This document shows positions 24,365-32,405 of a stretch of 42,768 nucleotides of DNA, in pieces. The notes under the pieces are model-generated. The model saw only the letters and a list, made by a program, of their open reading frames with translations. It did no database searches and was not told where the DNA came from. The stretch lies in NCBI GenBank assembly GCA_021199495.1, contig JAJQHY010000090.1:1-42768 (forward strand). The letters are read 5' to 3'. The stretch is from Lachnospiraceae bacterium. GTDB taxonomy: Bacteria; Bacillota; Clostridia; Lachnospirales; Lachnospiraceae. Position 1 is the stretch's first letter, and every line of letters starts with the position of its first letter. The position numbers and the translations under genes are program-made.

Positions 24365-26212
24365 ATGAGCCGCATTGTTACCACAGATGACAGGGGAAAT
24401 ACCGTGCCGGTCAGCACGACGAAATACAAACAGAATTTCCGCAACACCTTCCTCACAACCAGATACATGCTGCGGTATGTATTACAGAAAAAGCAGGCCT
24501 GGGTTTACACCATAATCCAGGTCTTTCTGGCGCTCTATCAGGTCCTGCCCTCGGTTGTATACACCGTATTTCCCGGCCTGATTATCACAGAGCTGATGGG
24601 TGCGCAACGCGTGAATACCCTGACCCTGTACCTGGGCGTTTTAGTCCTGACACCGGTCCTTAGCAGCATCCTCAGAAGGATTGCCAACTACAGCTCCCTG
24701 CGCATCTACAAAAAGCTGGCGAACGAGTTCCTGCGCGACTACGACCTGCGCTCCGCAATGATGGACTACGAAACCTTTGAGGACCCCGATATTCAGAATA
24801 TCAACGAACGAATTTACAGTACCTTCTACAACGCGCTGGAGGTTGTGGACAATGTCTGTGAGCTGTTGACCGCCGTTGTTACCCTGGCAGCCATTTTCAC
24901 CATTATCGCAAACCTGAATGTCACCATGGTACTGGTGGTGCTTCTGGTCATGTTTTTAAATTCCTGCATTACCCGAAGACAGAATGCCCAAAATCATGAA
25001 GTTGATAAGGAGCTGAGTCCATATCAACGATATATCGGCTCCTCCCTGATCCTGGTCCTGCACGGCGCGTGGGCGGCCAAGGAGGTCCGGCTGTTTCATC
25101 TGAAGGATTTTTTCGCGGACAGGCTGTATGAGAAAAGATGTGAGGCCGATCAGATTTCCATGAAGAGCGTGAAAAATTCGCTGAACGCAGGGATTGGCTA
25201 TTCGCTGACCGGCTTTCTGCAGCAGACCTTCATGTACATTTATCTGATCTACATGGTGCTGTTCCGCTCGTTGACTATTGGCTCCATGACCATCTTCATG
25301 TCCGCCACCAGCAGACTGGCTGGAGCCTTCGACGATATTGTCAAAAGCTACATGAAAATGGCAAAACGCGGCCTGGAAATTCACGAGCTGATGCTGTTTA
25401 TGGAAACTCCCGGCAGGCAGTATGCCACCGGCACGAAGGAGCCCGTGTTTGACAAGCATTCTGTCTTTGAGTTCCGGAACGTGTCCTTCAAATATCCAAA
25501 TGCGGACAGCTACGCCATCCGGCACCTGAACCTGACATTACCGGCTAATCAAAGGCTGTGTATCGTCGGCAGCAACGGGTCCGGCAAATCCACCTTTTTA
25601 AAGCTTCTGACCAGACTGTATTTCCCTACAGAGGGCGAGATTTTATTAAACGGCGTCAATATCAACGAATATGATTACGAAAAATATCAGGCGCTTTTCG
25701 CGCCTGTTTTTCAGGACTACTCGCTCTACCAGCTGTCGCTGCGTGAAAATATCACTTTTTCGGAAGAAAAAGACAATGACGATGAAATTCTCAGGCTCTG
25801 CAGAGAGTGCGGCCTCTTAGACCTGATCGAACGGCTGCCGCACGGTCTTGACACCAGTGTCTACAAATTTTTCGACGAGGAAGGCTTCGAGCCGTCCGGC
25901 GGCGAGGGCCAGAAAATCGCCATCGCCCGGGCGCTGTACCACAATTCTGACGTTTATCTGCTGGATGAGCCCACCGCGGCTCTCGACCCTGTTGCGGAGT
26001 ACGAAATCTACACCCAGTTCCACCACCTGATCCACAACAAAACCGCTGTTCTCATCACGCACCGTCTGTCCGCGGTGCAGCTCGCCGACAGGGTGGCGGT
26101 ATTTCAGGACGGCCATGTGGCGGAGTACGGGACGCACGCACAGCTGTATGCGAAGGGTGGGATTTATACGGAGATGTTTGATAAGCAGGCGGAGTTTTAC
26201 AGGGAGGCTTGA
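24365..26212 (+). CDS. ABC exporter half-transporter (fused membrane and ATPase domains)
   Basis: The 615-residue protein has a 55-residue cytoplasmic lead, six membrane segments between about 45 and 320, and an ATPase domain. Walker A is GSNGSGKST near residue 401, the signature is the slightly unusual PSGGEGQKIAIARA, Walker B is VYLLDEPTAALDP, and the switch His lies in LITHRLS. The linker KYPNADSYAIRHLNLTLPAN is typical of exporters related to peptide or drug export. AGGGGGAT precedes the ATG. No partner half-transporter adjoins, so a homodimer is likely; the substrate is unknown. Confidence 0.9.
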   Translation: MSRIVTTDDRGNTVPVSTTKYKQNFRNTFLTTRYMLRYVLQKKQAWVYTIIQVFLALYQVLPSVVYTVFPGLIITELMGAQRVNTLTLYLGVLVLTPVLSSILRRIANYSSLRIYKKLANEFLRDYDLRSAMMDYETFEDPDIQNINERIYSTFYNALEVVDNVCELLTAVVTLAAIFTIIANLNVTMVLVVLLVMFLNSCITRRQNAQNHEVDKELSPYQRYIGSSLILVLHGAWAAKEVRLFHLKDFFADRLYEKRCEADQISMKSVKNSLNAGIGYSLTGFLQQTFMYIYLIYMVLFRSLTIGSMTIFMSATSRLAGAFDDIVKSYMKMAKRGLEIHELMLFMETPGRQYATGTKEPVFDKHSVFEFRNVSFKYPNADSYAIRHLNLTLPANQRLCIVGSNGSGKSTFLKLLTRLYFPTEGEILLNGVNINEYDYEKYQALFAPVFQDYSLYQLSLRENITFSEEKDNDDEILRLCRECGLLDLIERLPHGLDTSVYKFFDEEGFEPSGGEGQKIAIARALYHNSDVYLLDEPTAALDPVAEYEIYTQFHHLIHNKTAVLITHRLSAVQLADRVAVFQDGHVAEYGTHAQLYAKGGIYTEMFDKQAEFYREA

Positions 26213-26267
26213 AACCATTTCTTTTCTGTGATACTCTGTCTATAATAAAGGAAATGGAGACGATCGC

Positions 26268-27932
26268 ATGGAAAAGAGAAGACCTCCGGTTGGAATTGAC
26301 AGTTTTGATAAAATGCGTGCAGGTGATTTTTATTATGTAGATAAAACAGGCCTGATCAGAGAACTGTTGTCAAACTGGGGGGAAGTAAACCTCTTCACCC
26401 GTCCACGCCGCTTCGGCAAGAGCCTGAATATGAGCATGCTCCAAGCCTTTTTTGAAATCGGGACGGACAAATCTCTGTTCGACGGATTGGAGATTTCAAA
26501 GGAAACCGCTCTCTGCGAAGAATATATGGGAAAGTTTCCGGTCATTTCCATCACACTCAAACAGGTAAAGGGTCTGAATTACGCGTCCGCGGAGGCACAG
26601 ATGTGGACCGCCATCAGTATGGAAGCCGAACGGCTCTCTTACCTCACAAACAGCGACCGCCTGGACGACACGGATAAGCAGCTTTTAAACGATTTCCGGC
26701 TCTGCAGAGGAAATCTGCCCAGCGCACTGCTCCAGTTGTCCCGTCTTCTCTGCAAGCATCATCAGCAGAAGGTCATCATCCTGATCGATGAGTATGATGT
26801 TCCACTGCAGAAAGCAGAAGCAAACGGCTATTACGCGGAAATGGCGGAGCTGATCAGCCAGATCTTCGGTTATGGCATGAAAACCAACAGCAACATGCTG
26901 TTTTCGGTTGTCACCGGCTGCCTCAGAATTGCAAAGGAAAGCATTTTCACCGGCTTTAACAATCCGAAAGTCCACTCGGTTGTGGACGATCAGTACGACG
27001 AATGGTTCGGCTTTACCGACGCAGAAGTGCAGAAAATGCTCGCCTATTATGGACTGAGCGAGTATTATGAAATCACAAAGGAATGGTACGACGGCTACCG
27101 TTTCGGCTCTGTCAACGTCTACTGCCCCTGGGATGTGATCAACTGGTGCGAGCAGCTTCGCCGCAGTGAGGATCACACACCCCGCGATTTCTGGGCAAAC
27201 ACCAGCAGCAACGATATGATCCTTCGTTTTGTGGAACTGGCGGATGAGACTACCCGGGCGGAGCTTGAGGAGCTTTCAGAAGGGAAAAGTATTGATAAGG
27301 ATATCCGCCTCGACCTGACCTACGCTGAGCTCGATCAAAATATCGACCACCTGTGGAGCATTCTCTTCTCCACCGGCTACCTGACATACAGCGGCAGAAA
27401 TGAAGACGGAAGCTATCAGTTGAAAATCCCGAACCGGGAAATCAATCACCTTTTCGGGCACCAGATCAAAGACTGGTTCCAGAACCGTGTGGAAAGCGGG
27501 CTTCAGCCCTTATTCCACGCCTTTGACGAGCACAGCGCCGCTGATATCGAAAACGCTATCAACGCCTGCCTCACAGATTCCATCAGCTTCATGGACGGCG
27601 GGAATACCGATGAAATGAAAGAAACCTTTTATCACGGCCTTCTCCTGGGGCTGCTGCGCGGCCGCCGCGGCTGGCGGGTAAAATCAAATAGAGAAGCCGG
27701 AAACGGCCGGGCCGATATCATCCTCCTCGACCGTCCCCGGCAGTGCGGATATATCATCGAAGTGAAATATGCCAGAAATTCCTCCCTGCTGCCGGACCGG
27801 GCGCTCGATGCCCTGCAGCAAATCGAAGACAGGGCTTATGACGAATATTTCATCGACGCGGATATTTCGGAAATCTATCACTACGGAGTTGCGTTTTGTC
27901 AGAAGAGGTGCAGGGTGGCGGATGGTGAGTGA
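26268..27932 (+). CDS. AAA-ATPase-like protein with C-terminal PD-(D/E)XK nuclease domain
   Basis: The 554-residue protein belongs to a family abundant in gut Clostridia and Bacteroidetes (AAA-ATPase-like domain plus DUF1703-type nuclease). It opens with PVGIDSFDKMRAGDFYYVDKT. It then has the phosphate loop LFTRPRRFGKSLNMSML (near residues 42-58) and Walker B VIILIDEYDVPL (near residue 170). The C-terminal GRADIILLD to YIIEVKYA has the D...ExK arrangement of PD-(D/E)XK nucleases, near residues 480-505. The biological role is not established; defence or mobile-element functions have been suggested for the family. ATGGAGACG provides a ribosome site 55 bases after the ABC gene. Confidence 0.85.
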   Translation: MEKRRPPVGIDSFDKMRAGDFYYVDKTGLIRELLSNWGEVNLFTRPRRFGKSLNMSMLQAFFEIGTDKSLFDGLEISKETALCEEYMGKFPVISITLKQVKGLNYASAEAQMWTAISMEAERLSYLTNSDRLDDTDKQLLNDFRLCRGNLPSALLQLSRLLCKHHQQKVIILIDEYDVPLQKAEANGYYAEMAELISQIFGYGMKTNSNMLFSVVTGCLRIAKESIFTGFNNPKVHSVVDDQYDEWFGFTDAEVQKMLAYYGLSEYYEITKEWYDGYRFGSVNVYCPWDVINWCEQLRRSEDHTPRDFWANTSSNDMILRFVELADETTRAELEELSEGKSIDKDIRLDLTYAELDQNIDHLWSILFSTGYLTYSGRNEDGSYQLKIPNREINHLFGHQIKDWFQNRVESGLQPLFHAFDEHSAADIENAINACLTDSISFMDGGNTDEMKETFYHGLLLGLLRGRRGWRVKSNREAGNGRADIILLDRPRQCGYIIEVKYARNSSLLPDRALDALQQIEDRAYDEYFIDADISEIYHYGVAFCQKRCRVADGE

Positions 27933-27934
27933 TG

Positions 27935-27969
27935 GCCCTGTCTGCCAGCGAATATATTTGAAACAGGGC
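27935..27969. terminator. Weak hairpin between convergent genes
   Basis: GCCCTGT (27935-27941) pairs with ACAGGGC (27963-27969) across a 21-base loop, in the gap between the AAA protein and the GH115 gene. No clean T-tract follows on either strand, so termination by this hairpin is uncertain. Confidence 0.3.
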
Positions 27970-27976
27970 ATTCTCT

Positions 27977-30900
27977 CTATCGCGCAAAAATCAGTTGTAT
28001 CTCAAACCTGTCCACGCGAAAGCCCGAGGCGAACGCAGAGAAGCTGAAAAGATGCTCCCCGGCGGTAAGCTCCACCTTTGCGATGGGCGTCAGGCGCCAG
28101 ATGTGCTCCGCCTCGTATTTCCAGAGATTGCCGCCGCGGTAGAGGCACTCTTTCGCAACAGGCGTGTCATCGATGCTGACGGCAAAGCGGCCGTTTTTCG
28201 GGCTGGTCACATAGGTGAGCGCCCAGATCGTATAGGAGCCGCCTGTGCAGGAGAAGCGGTAGTGCAGGGAGGGCGCCGACTCTGCGGTGTCCCACACGCG
28301 GTTTTTCTCCCGGATGTGCAGGGCGATGCCGCTGCGTTCATGGGTCTCGCTGGCGCAGTATGACCAGGCGTAGTTAGTCATGTAGGCGTAAGGCGTCCGG
28401 CTCTCTGGAATGCATTCACCGGTTGCAGTATTCGGGATACAAAGGGTCTGCTCTCCCAAAGTGCCGCTGCCGTTCGCCGTGCATGCGTAAGGCGTCCGGC
28501 CCCAGGCCGCAAACGCATCAATTCTGACAGTGCCGTCAGATTCTGTGAAAATCTGCTCTCCCTTTGCCAGCAGCTCTTCCGGGCTCACTTTCGTCACGAC
28601 TTCTTTTCCCAGGACATCTTCCATGGGAAGTTGCCTGTCCGTCGCTGCGATGCTGTCGCCGCCGCTCTCCCAGCGGGCGCAAATCAAAGGACGGGGAGAA
28701 AGTGGAAGGTCGCTGTACCAGATGTTCTGTGCTTCCTCCACCATTTCTTCCTCCGGCAAAGTATCATCGCCGGATCTGAAATAAATGCAGTTGACCTTAT
28801 CATGCAGTTTATTTACAAACGCTGCAGCCCTTTCCTGCAGCAATGTATAGGCGTCTGGCTCGTGCAATGTTTCGGACAACAATGTCTGGACGCCTGCTTC
28901 CTGTGATGTTTCCGGCAATAATTTATCAACTGCTCCTAAATTATTTAATGGATACAGCACGAACCCGGAAAAGGCAAAATAACGATCCACCGCCCGGAGA
29001 TGAATCTCGTGGCTCCCTGCGCAAAGCCTTGGCAGCTTCAGATATAATCTGTCCACCTGATCCAGGGTGTTGATTTCCCAGTCTCCCCGCCATTCATCGT
29101 TGGATAAGCTTTCCAGAAGCTGCTCCTCGCCGTTGTCCGCCTGTAACAGAATACGAATCCGGCCCACGGAATTCAACGAGGGATAGCGGTGCAGCTCCAG
29201 CAGGTAATCACCGTCAACTGGCAGAGTCACCGAATATGTAATCTCCGCACCCGGCTCATACGCTTCCAGCAGGTCTCCGCCGCCCCGGCCAAGACGTTTG
29301 ATAATGCGCCAGCCCTGGTTTACGCGGTCATACGGTAATGAATCCGCACAGATCGCCACGATATCGTTCATATCCGATGTCGCATCACTTTTCCGAGCCG
29401 CTTTTCGGGATTCTGCATCAGCAGCATACTCTATTTCGCCGTTCAGCCGCTCTGCCGGGCAGTTCTGATCTGTCACTTTTTCGCCGTGCTCTGTCTTAAT
29501 CCGCTGCCCTCGCGCCGCTTTGATTGGCGGTACCGCCGCGGGAAACATGGCCGTCCTCGGCGGCGGAAAATCTTCCGGTGTCACGATGCCGTTCCACTTG
29601 CCATCGCACATTTTTTCATTATAATACACCAGCATTCTGCGCCGCAGATCCTCGAAAAAGCGGGTATACACCACGCACTGCGCCGCTTCCTGATTGTCAC
29701 AGCACTTCCCTGGAAAAGCAGTATCCGACTCTGCCGCTGCTCCCGATTCAATCCCATAATCCGCATCTGCCGCAGCGCTTTCCTGTTCAGCCTTTATTCC
29801 TTCCGCCCCGGCTAACAGCGCGCTCCGGTCCGCGAAATAATACATCGCCTCGGTATAATACGCGGCGTGAATTTTCATCAGCACCAGCTCAAAAAAGGCA
29901 GCCCGTTCTTCCTCTGGCAGGGATTCATAAATAGCGTTACCCCTCTGATATAAACCGCGAAGCTTATTCAACCGCACGGCGGCTTCATTCACCGCCCCGC
30001 TCTGCGGGAAAACATCCTCCTCCATGACCTCGACTTTGCGGGTGTTGGTGACCTGCGCGAAATCATTCAAAAGAGCTGCGGTCTCCCGGCCATGGCCGCC
30101 GGTGAAATTGCGGTCGATCCAGTCCGCGAGGTAGTCGTCCACGTCAGCGGTTCGCGCCTGCTCCTCCTTCCCGGTCTCCCAGCCCAGCCGCAGCACAAAC
30201 TCCATCTCCTGCTCCAGCGGCTTGATCGCCCCCATATTGGTCACCCAGAGCCTGCGGATGCCGTTTTCATAAGCCTTCTCCAGCTCATATTTCGTCTGTG
30301 CCAGCGGAATCGAGGAAATAAACAGATAGGACCGTCCCGGCGGCGCCCAGTAGGAATTATGATAATAAATACCGTTGCCGCCCTTGCGCTTGCGCGCCTC
30401 TTCGGACGGATATCTGCGGACATAACCATAATTATCATTCGACCAGACCAGGGTCAGGTCCTCCGGAAGTTCAAGACCATTGTCGTATAATTCCAAAACC
30501 TCTTTATATGGAATGAAGAGCTTCATGACCGAATCGACTCCTGAGCCATTCCCCTCGGGCTTTACCACTTCAGGCGCGCTGCTCCCCAATACCCCGGAAA
30601 TAATCTCCTCCTGATCATGAATAATCCGCTCCAGCAGCTCGATTTTCAGCTGCCGCAGCTCCCCTGCCGTCTCCGCGTGCAGGTTCGCCGTCTCAAAGCC
30701 CGAATCGTGAATTCCGCGCATTCCCAGCGTGTAGCTGACCTCAAAATCCTGGTTCTGCTCCACGCTCTCCCGCCAATATTCCTGCAGAATCTCGCGGTTG
30801 CGCCCCTCGATGGAATAATCGTACCTCGCGCCCGTGTAGCCCTTCTTCTCAAGCCACGGCTGCCACTCCCGGTTATTGCTGCGCATCAGCATATCGCAGT

Positions 30901-31579
30901 GGGAGGTTCCCACCACTACGCCCATTTTATCAGCCAGCGCGCCGTTTTCCTTTTTCACATTGAAGGAATTCACATGCATGGCAGGCCAGATATAATTGCC
31001 CTTCAGGCGCAGCAGCAGCTCGAAAATCTTCTCATAGGTCTTCACGCCGATGGTGTCCTCGCCCATGTGCAGCCTGACCCAGTGCTCCAGCTCCTCCTCA
31101 TCGTTGATAAAAATCCCGCGGTACTCGATCCCGGGATAATCAAATTTCCTGTATCCCTCTTGCAATGAGAACGCATCCCGCTCCCGCACCGGCACATCCG
31201 CCCAGAAATACCAGGGCGAGACGCCCAGCATCTCACTGAGTTCATAAATTCCGTAAATCGTGCCACGCCGGTCGCTGCCCGCAATGATCAGACGGTTTTC
31301 ACGCACCTTAAGCAGGTAAGCTTCCCTGCGCAGGGCACCGTTCTCATCCGTGAAATCAGCCCGGCTGGTATAGGGCTGAATGCATTCGGAGACGCCAAGC
31401 GTGCCGATGAGGATTTCCGGTCCTGGGGCAGTCATGTCAGAATCCGTCCCTGAAAATCTCACCTGCAGAACCTTCTTCAAATCCGTCCGCAGGTTATCCG
31501 CCGCAATTTTCACCGCCTCGGATTCCCTCTGCTTAAAAATCATGCGGACTTCCCCGCCGTTCATAATCGTAAAGCTCAT
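27977..31579 (-). CDS. GH115 alpha-glucuronidase (xylan-type)
   Basis: GH115 enzymes remove (4-O-methyl)-glucuronic acid side chains from xylan. The 1200-residue protein begins with the GH115 N-terminal domain (ESEAVKIAADNLRTDL). It continues with GSDRRGTIYGIYELSEMLGVSPWYFWADVPV, given here in part as GTIYGIYELSE and SPWYFWADVPV. The barrel contains YRGIFINDEEEL, LKGNYIWPAMH, GTSHCDMLMR and ERNREI-like elements typical of the family; the C-terminal domain carries the beta-sandwich. It is longer than usual, because acidic low-complexity insertions occur near residues 594-630, 690-737, 887-925 and 1027-1060, some built of tandem repeats. GGAGGAGGGG precedes ATG 31579. No signal peptide, so it acts on imported oligosaccharides. 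Confidence 0.93.
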   Translation of the reverse strand: MSFTIMNGGEVRMIFKQRESEAVKIAADNLRTDLKKVLQVRFSGTDSDMTAPGPEILIGTLGVSECIQPYTSRADFTDENGALRREAYLLKVRENRLIIAGSDRRGTIYGIYELSEMLGVSPWYFWADVPVRERDAFSLQEGYRKFDYPGIEYRGIFINDEEELEHWVRLHMGEDTIGVKTYEKIFELLLRLKGNYIWPAMHVNSFNVKKENGALADKMGVVVGTSHCDMLMRSNNREWQPWLEKKGYTGARYDYSIEGRNREILQEYWRESVEQNQDFEVSYTLGMRGIHDSGFETANLHAETAGELRQLKIELLERIIHDQEEIISGVLGSSAPEVVKPEGNGSGVDSVMKLFIPYKEVLELYDNGLELPEDLTLVWSNDNYGYVRRYPSEEARKRKGGNGIYYHNSYWAPPGRSYLFISSIPLAQTKYELEKAYENGIRRLWVTNMGAIKPLEQEMEFVLRLGWETGKEEQARTADVDDYLADWIDRNFTGGHGRETAALLNDFAQVTNTRKVEVMEEDVFPQSGAVNEAAVRLNKLRGLYQRGNAIYESLPEEERAAFFELVLMKIHAAYYTEAMYYFADRSALLAGAEGIKAEQESAAADADYGIESGAAAESDTAFPGKCCDNQEAAQCVVYTRFFEDLRRRMLVYYNEKMCDGKWNGIVTPEDFPPPRTAMFPAAVPPIKAARGQRIKTEHGEKVTDQNCPAERLNGEIEYAADAESRKAARKSDATSDMNDIVAICADSLPYDRVNQGWRIIKRLGRGGGDLLEAYEPGAEITYSVTLPVDGDYLLELHRYPSLNSVGRIRILLQADNGEEQLLESLSNDEWRGDWEINTLDQVDRLYLKLPRLCAGSHEIHLRAVDRYFAFSGFVLYPLNNLGAVDKLLPETSQEAGVQTLLSETLHEPDAYTLLQERAAAFVNKLHDKVNCIYFRSGDDTLPEEEMVEEAQNIWYSDLPLSPRPLICARWESGGDSIAATDRQLPMEDVLGKEVVTKVSPEELLAKGEQIFTESDGTVRIDAFAAWGRTPYACTANGSGTLGEQTLCIPNTATGECIPESRTPYAYMTNYAWSYCASETHERSGIALHIREKNRVWDTAESAPSLHYRFSCTGGSYTIWALTYVTSPKNGRFAVSIDDTPVAKECLYRGGNLWKYEAEHIWRLTPIAKVELTAGEHLFSFSAFASGFRVDRFEIQLIFAR
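28841..28918 (-). repeat. Degenerate 39-bp tandem repeat inside the GH115 gene
   Basis: Two adjacent 39-base units (28841-28879 and 28880-28918) match in 28 of 39 positions and encode the 13-residue units VQTLLSETLHEPD and its neighbour VDKLLPETSQEAG. A third, weaker unit (AYTLLQERAAAFV) follows. They form one of the extra segments of this protein. Confidence 0.6.
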
Positions 31580-31665
31580 GCTCCCCTCCTCCGCAGGCCC
31601 TATATATATCAGCGTTTCACTCTGTGTAGCACTAATGGCGCCGCATGCCCATAGCGCTCAGTACC

Positions 31666-32091
31666 TCACTCTGTAAAATACTGATATTTCCCATCGTAAT
31701 ACTCTAAAATGCTCTCATACGGAATCTCTTCGGGCGTGCTGTAAATCTCCCCGTTGACAGACAGGGAGTTCTCCCCGACCAGAATGACAATTTCCTGATC
31801 CTCTCCGATAAAGGTTTCACGGTTGTAAAAGGTAACCCTGTAAATCCAGTCTGAAACCGGAATGTCGCTGCTTTCCAGCGTCAGAGATAAAAACGATGTT
31901 GACAGCTGCCGGATCTCAGACGTCACAAAGATGGGCTCCTCCGATTCACAGTATTCGAATTTGGCGCAGGGTGCCTGCCCGATGCGGTTGAACACGTCTT
32001 CCTCCTTTTCGGGCAACGGCTGCAGCGCCCATATAATGGCGCCCACCAGCACCGCCATCACGACGCAGCTTCCAATGATAAATTTTCGCAA
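31666..32091 (-). CDS. Small membrane-anchored protein of unknown function, TTG start
   Basis: The 141-residue product has one N-terminal hydrophobic segment (residues 4-23, FIIGSCVVMAVLVGAIIWAL) and no lipobox Cys. This suggests an anchored extracytoplasmic domain rich in acidic and beta-forming residues. I recognise no family. The start codon is TTG at 32091, supported by a very strong GGAGGGGGA immediately upstream. A promoter (TTGCGC, 18 bases, TATAAT at 32192-32163 on the minus strand) precedes it. It is divergent from the FtsX-like permease gene; a functional link is possible but unproven. Confidence 0.65.
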   Translation of the reverse strand: MRKFIIGSCVVMAVLVGAIIWALQPLPEKEEDVFNRIGQAPCAKFEYCESEEPIFVTSEIRQLSTSFLSLTLESSDIPVSDWIYRVTFYNRETFIGEDQEIVILVGENSLSVNGEIYSTPEEIPYESILEYYDGKYQYFTE

Positions 32092-32162
32092 ATCCCCCTC
32101 CAGTTGGATACATATCCTGAGTAAGCTTCACCAGGACAGACACCCGGTATTTTATTTTGTCA

Positions 32163-32192
32163 ATTATAACCTGAAGCGCCTCTTTCGCGCAA
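32163..32192 (-). promoter_or_regulatory. Promoter of the small membrane protein gene
   Basis: On the minus strand TTGCGC (32192-32187) and a perfect TATAAT (32168-32163) are separated by 18 bases. The start codon follows about 70 bases downstream. Confidence 0.5.
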
Positions 32193-32306
32193 GAATATTC
32201 TCCCGAAAGGGAGCTTCATTTATATCATGAGTGCAAACGAGTCAACGCGTATTTTGCAGTCATAGTATCATACCCTCACGAAAATATCTGTTCTTATAAC
32301 AGTTTG

Positions 32307-32335
32307 TTGACACTGATGTTAAAAGATGGTATAAA
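32307..32335 (+). promoter_or_regulatory. Consensus promoter of the FtsX-like ABC operon
   Basis: TTGACA (32307-32312) and TATAAA (32330-32335) are separated by exactly 17 bases, near consensus. The permease gene begins 70 bases further on behind GAGAGGGG. Confidence 0.85.
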
Positions 32336-32405
32336 TTTAGCTGTATCATACATGTTATATTTTTTTATAACTGCTGTGTGGACAGTGGTTTGAGAGGGGT
32401 CGTGC

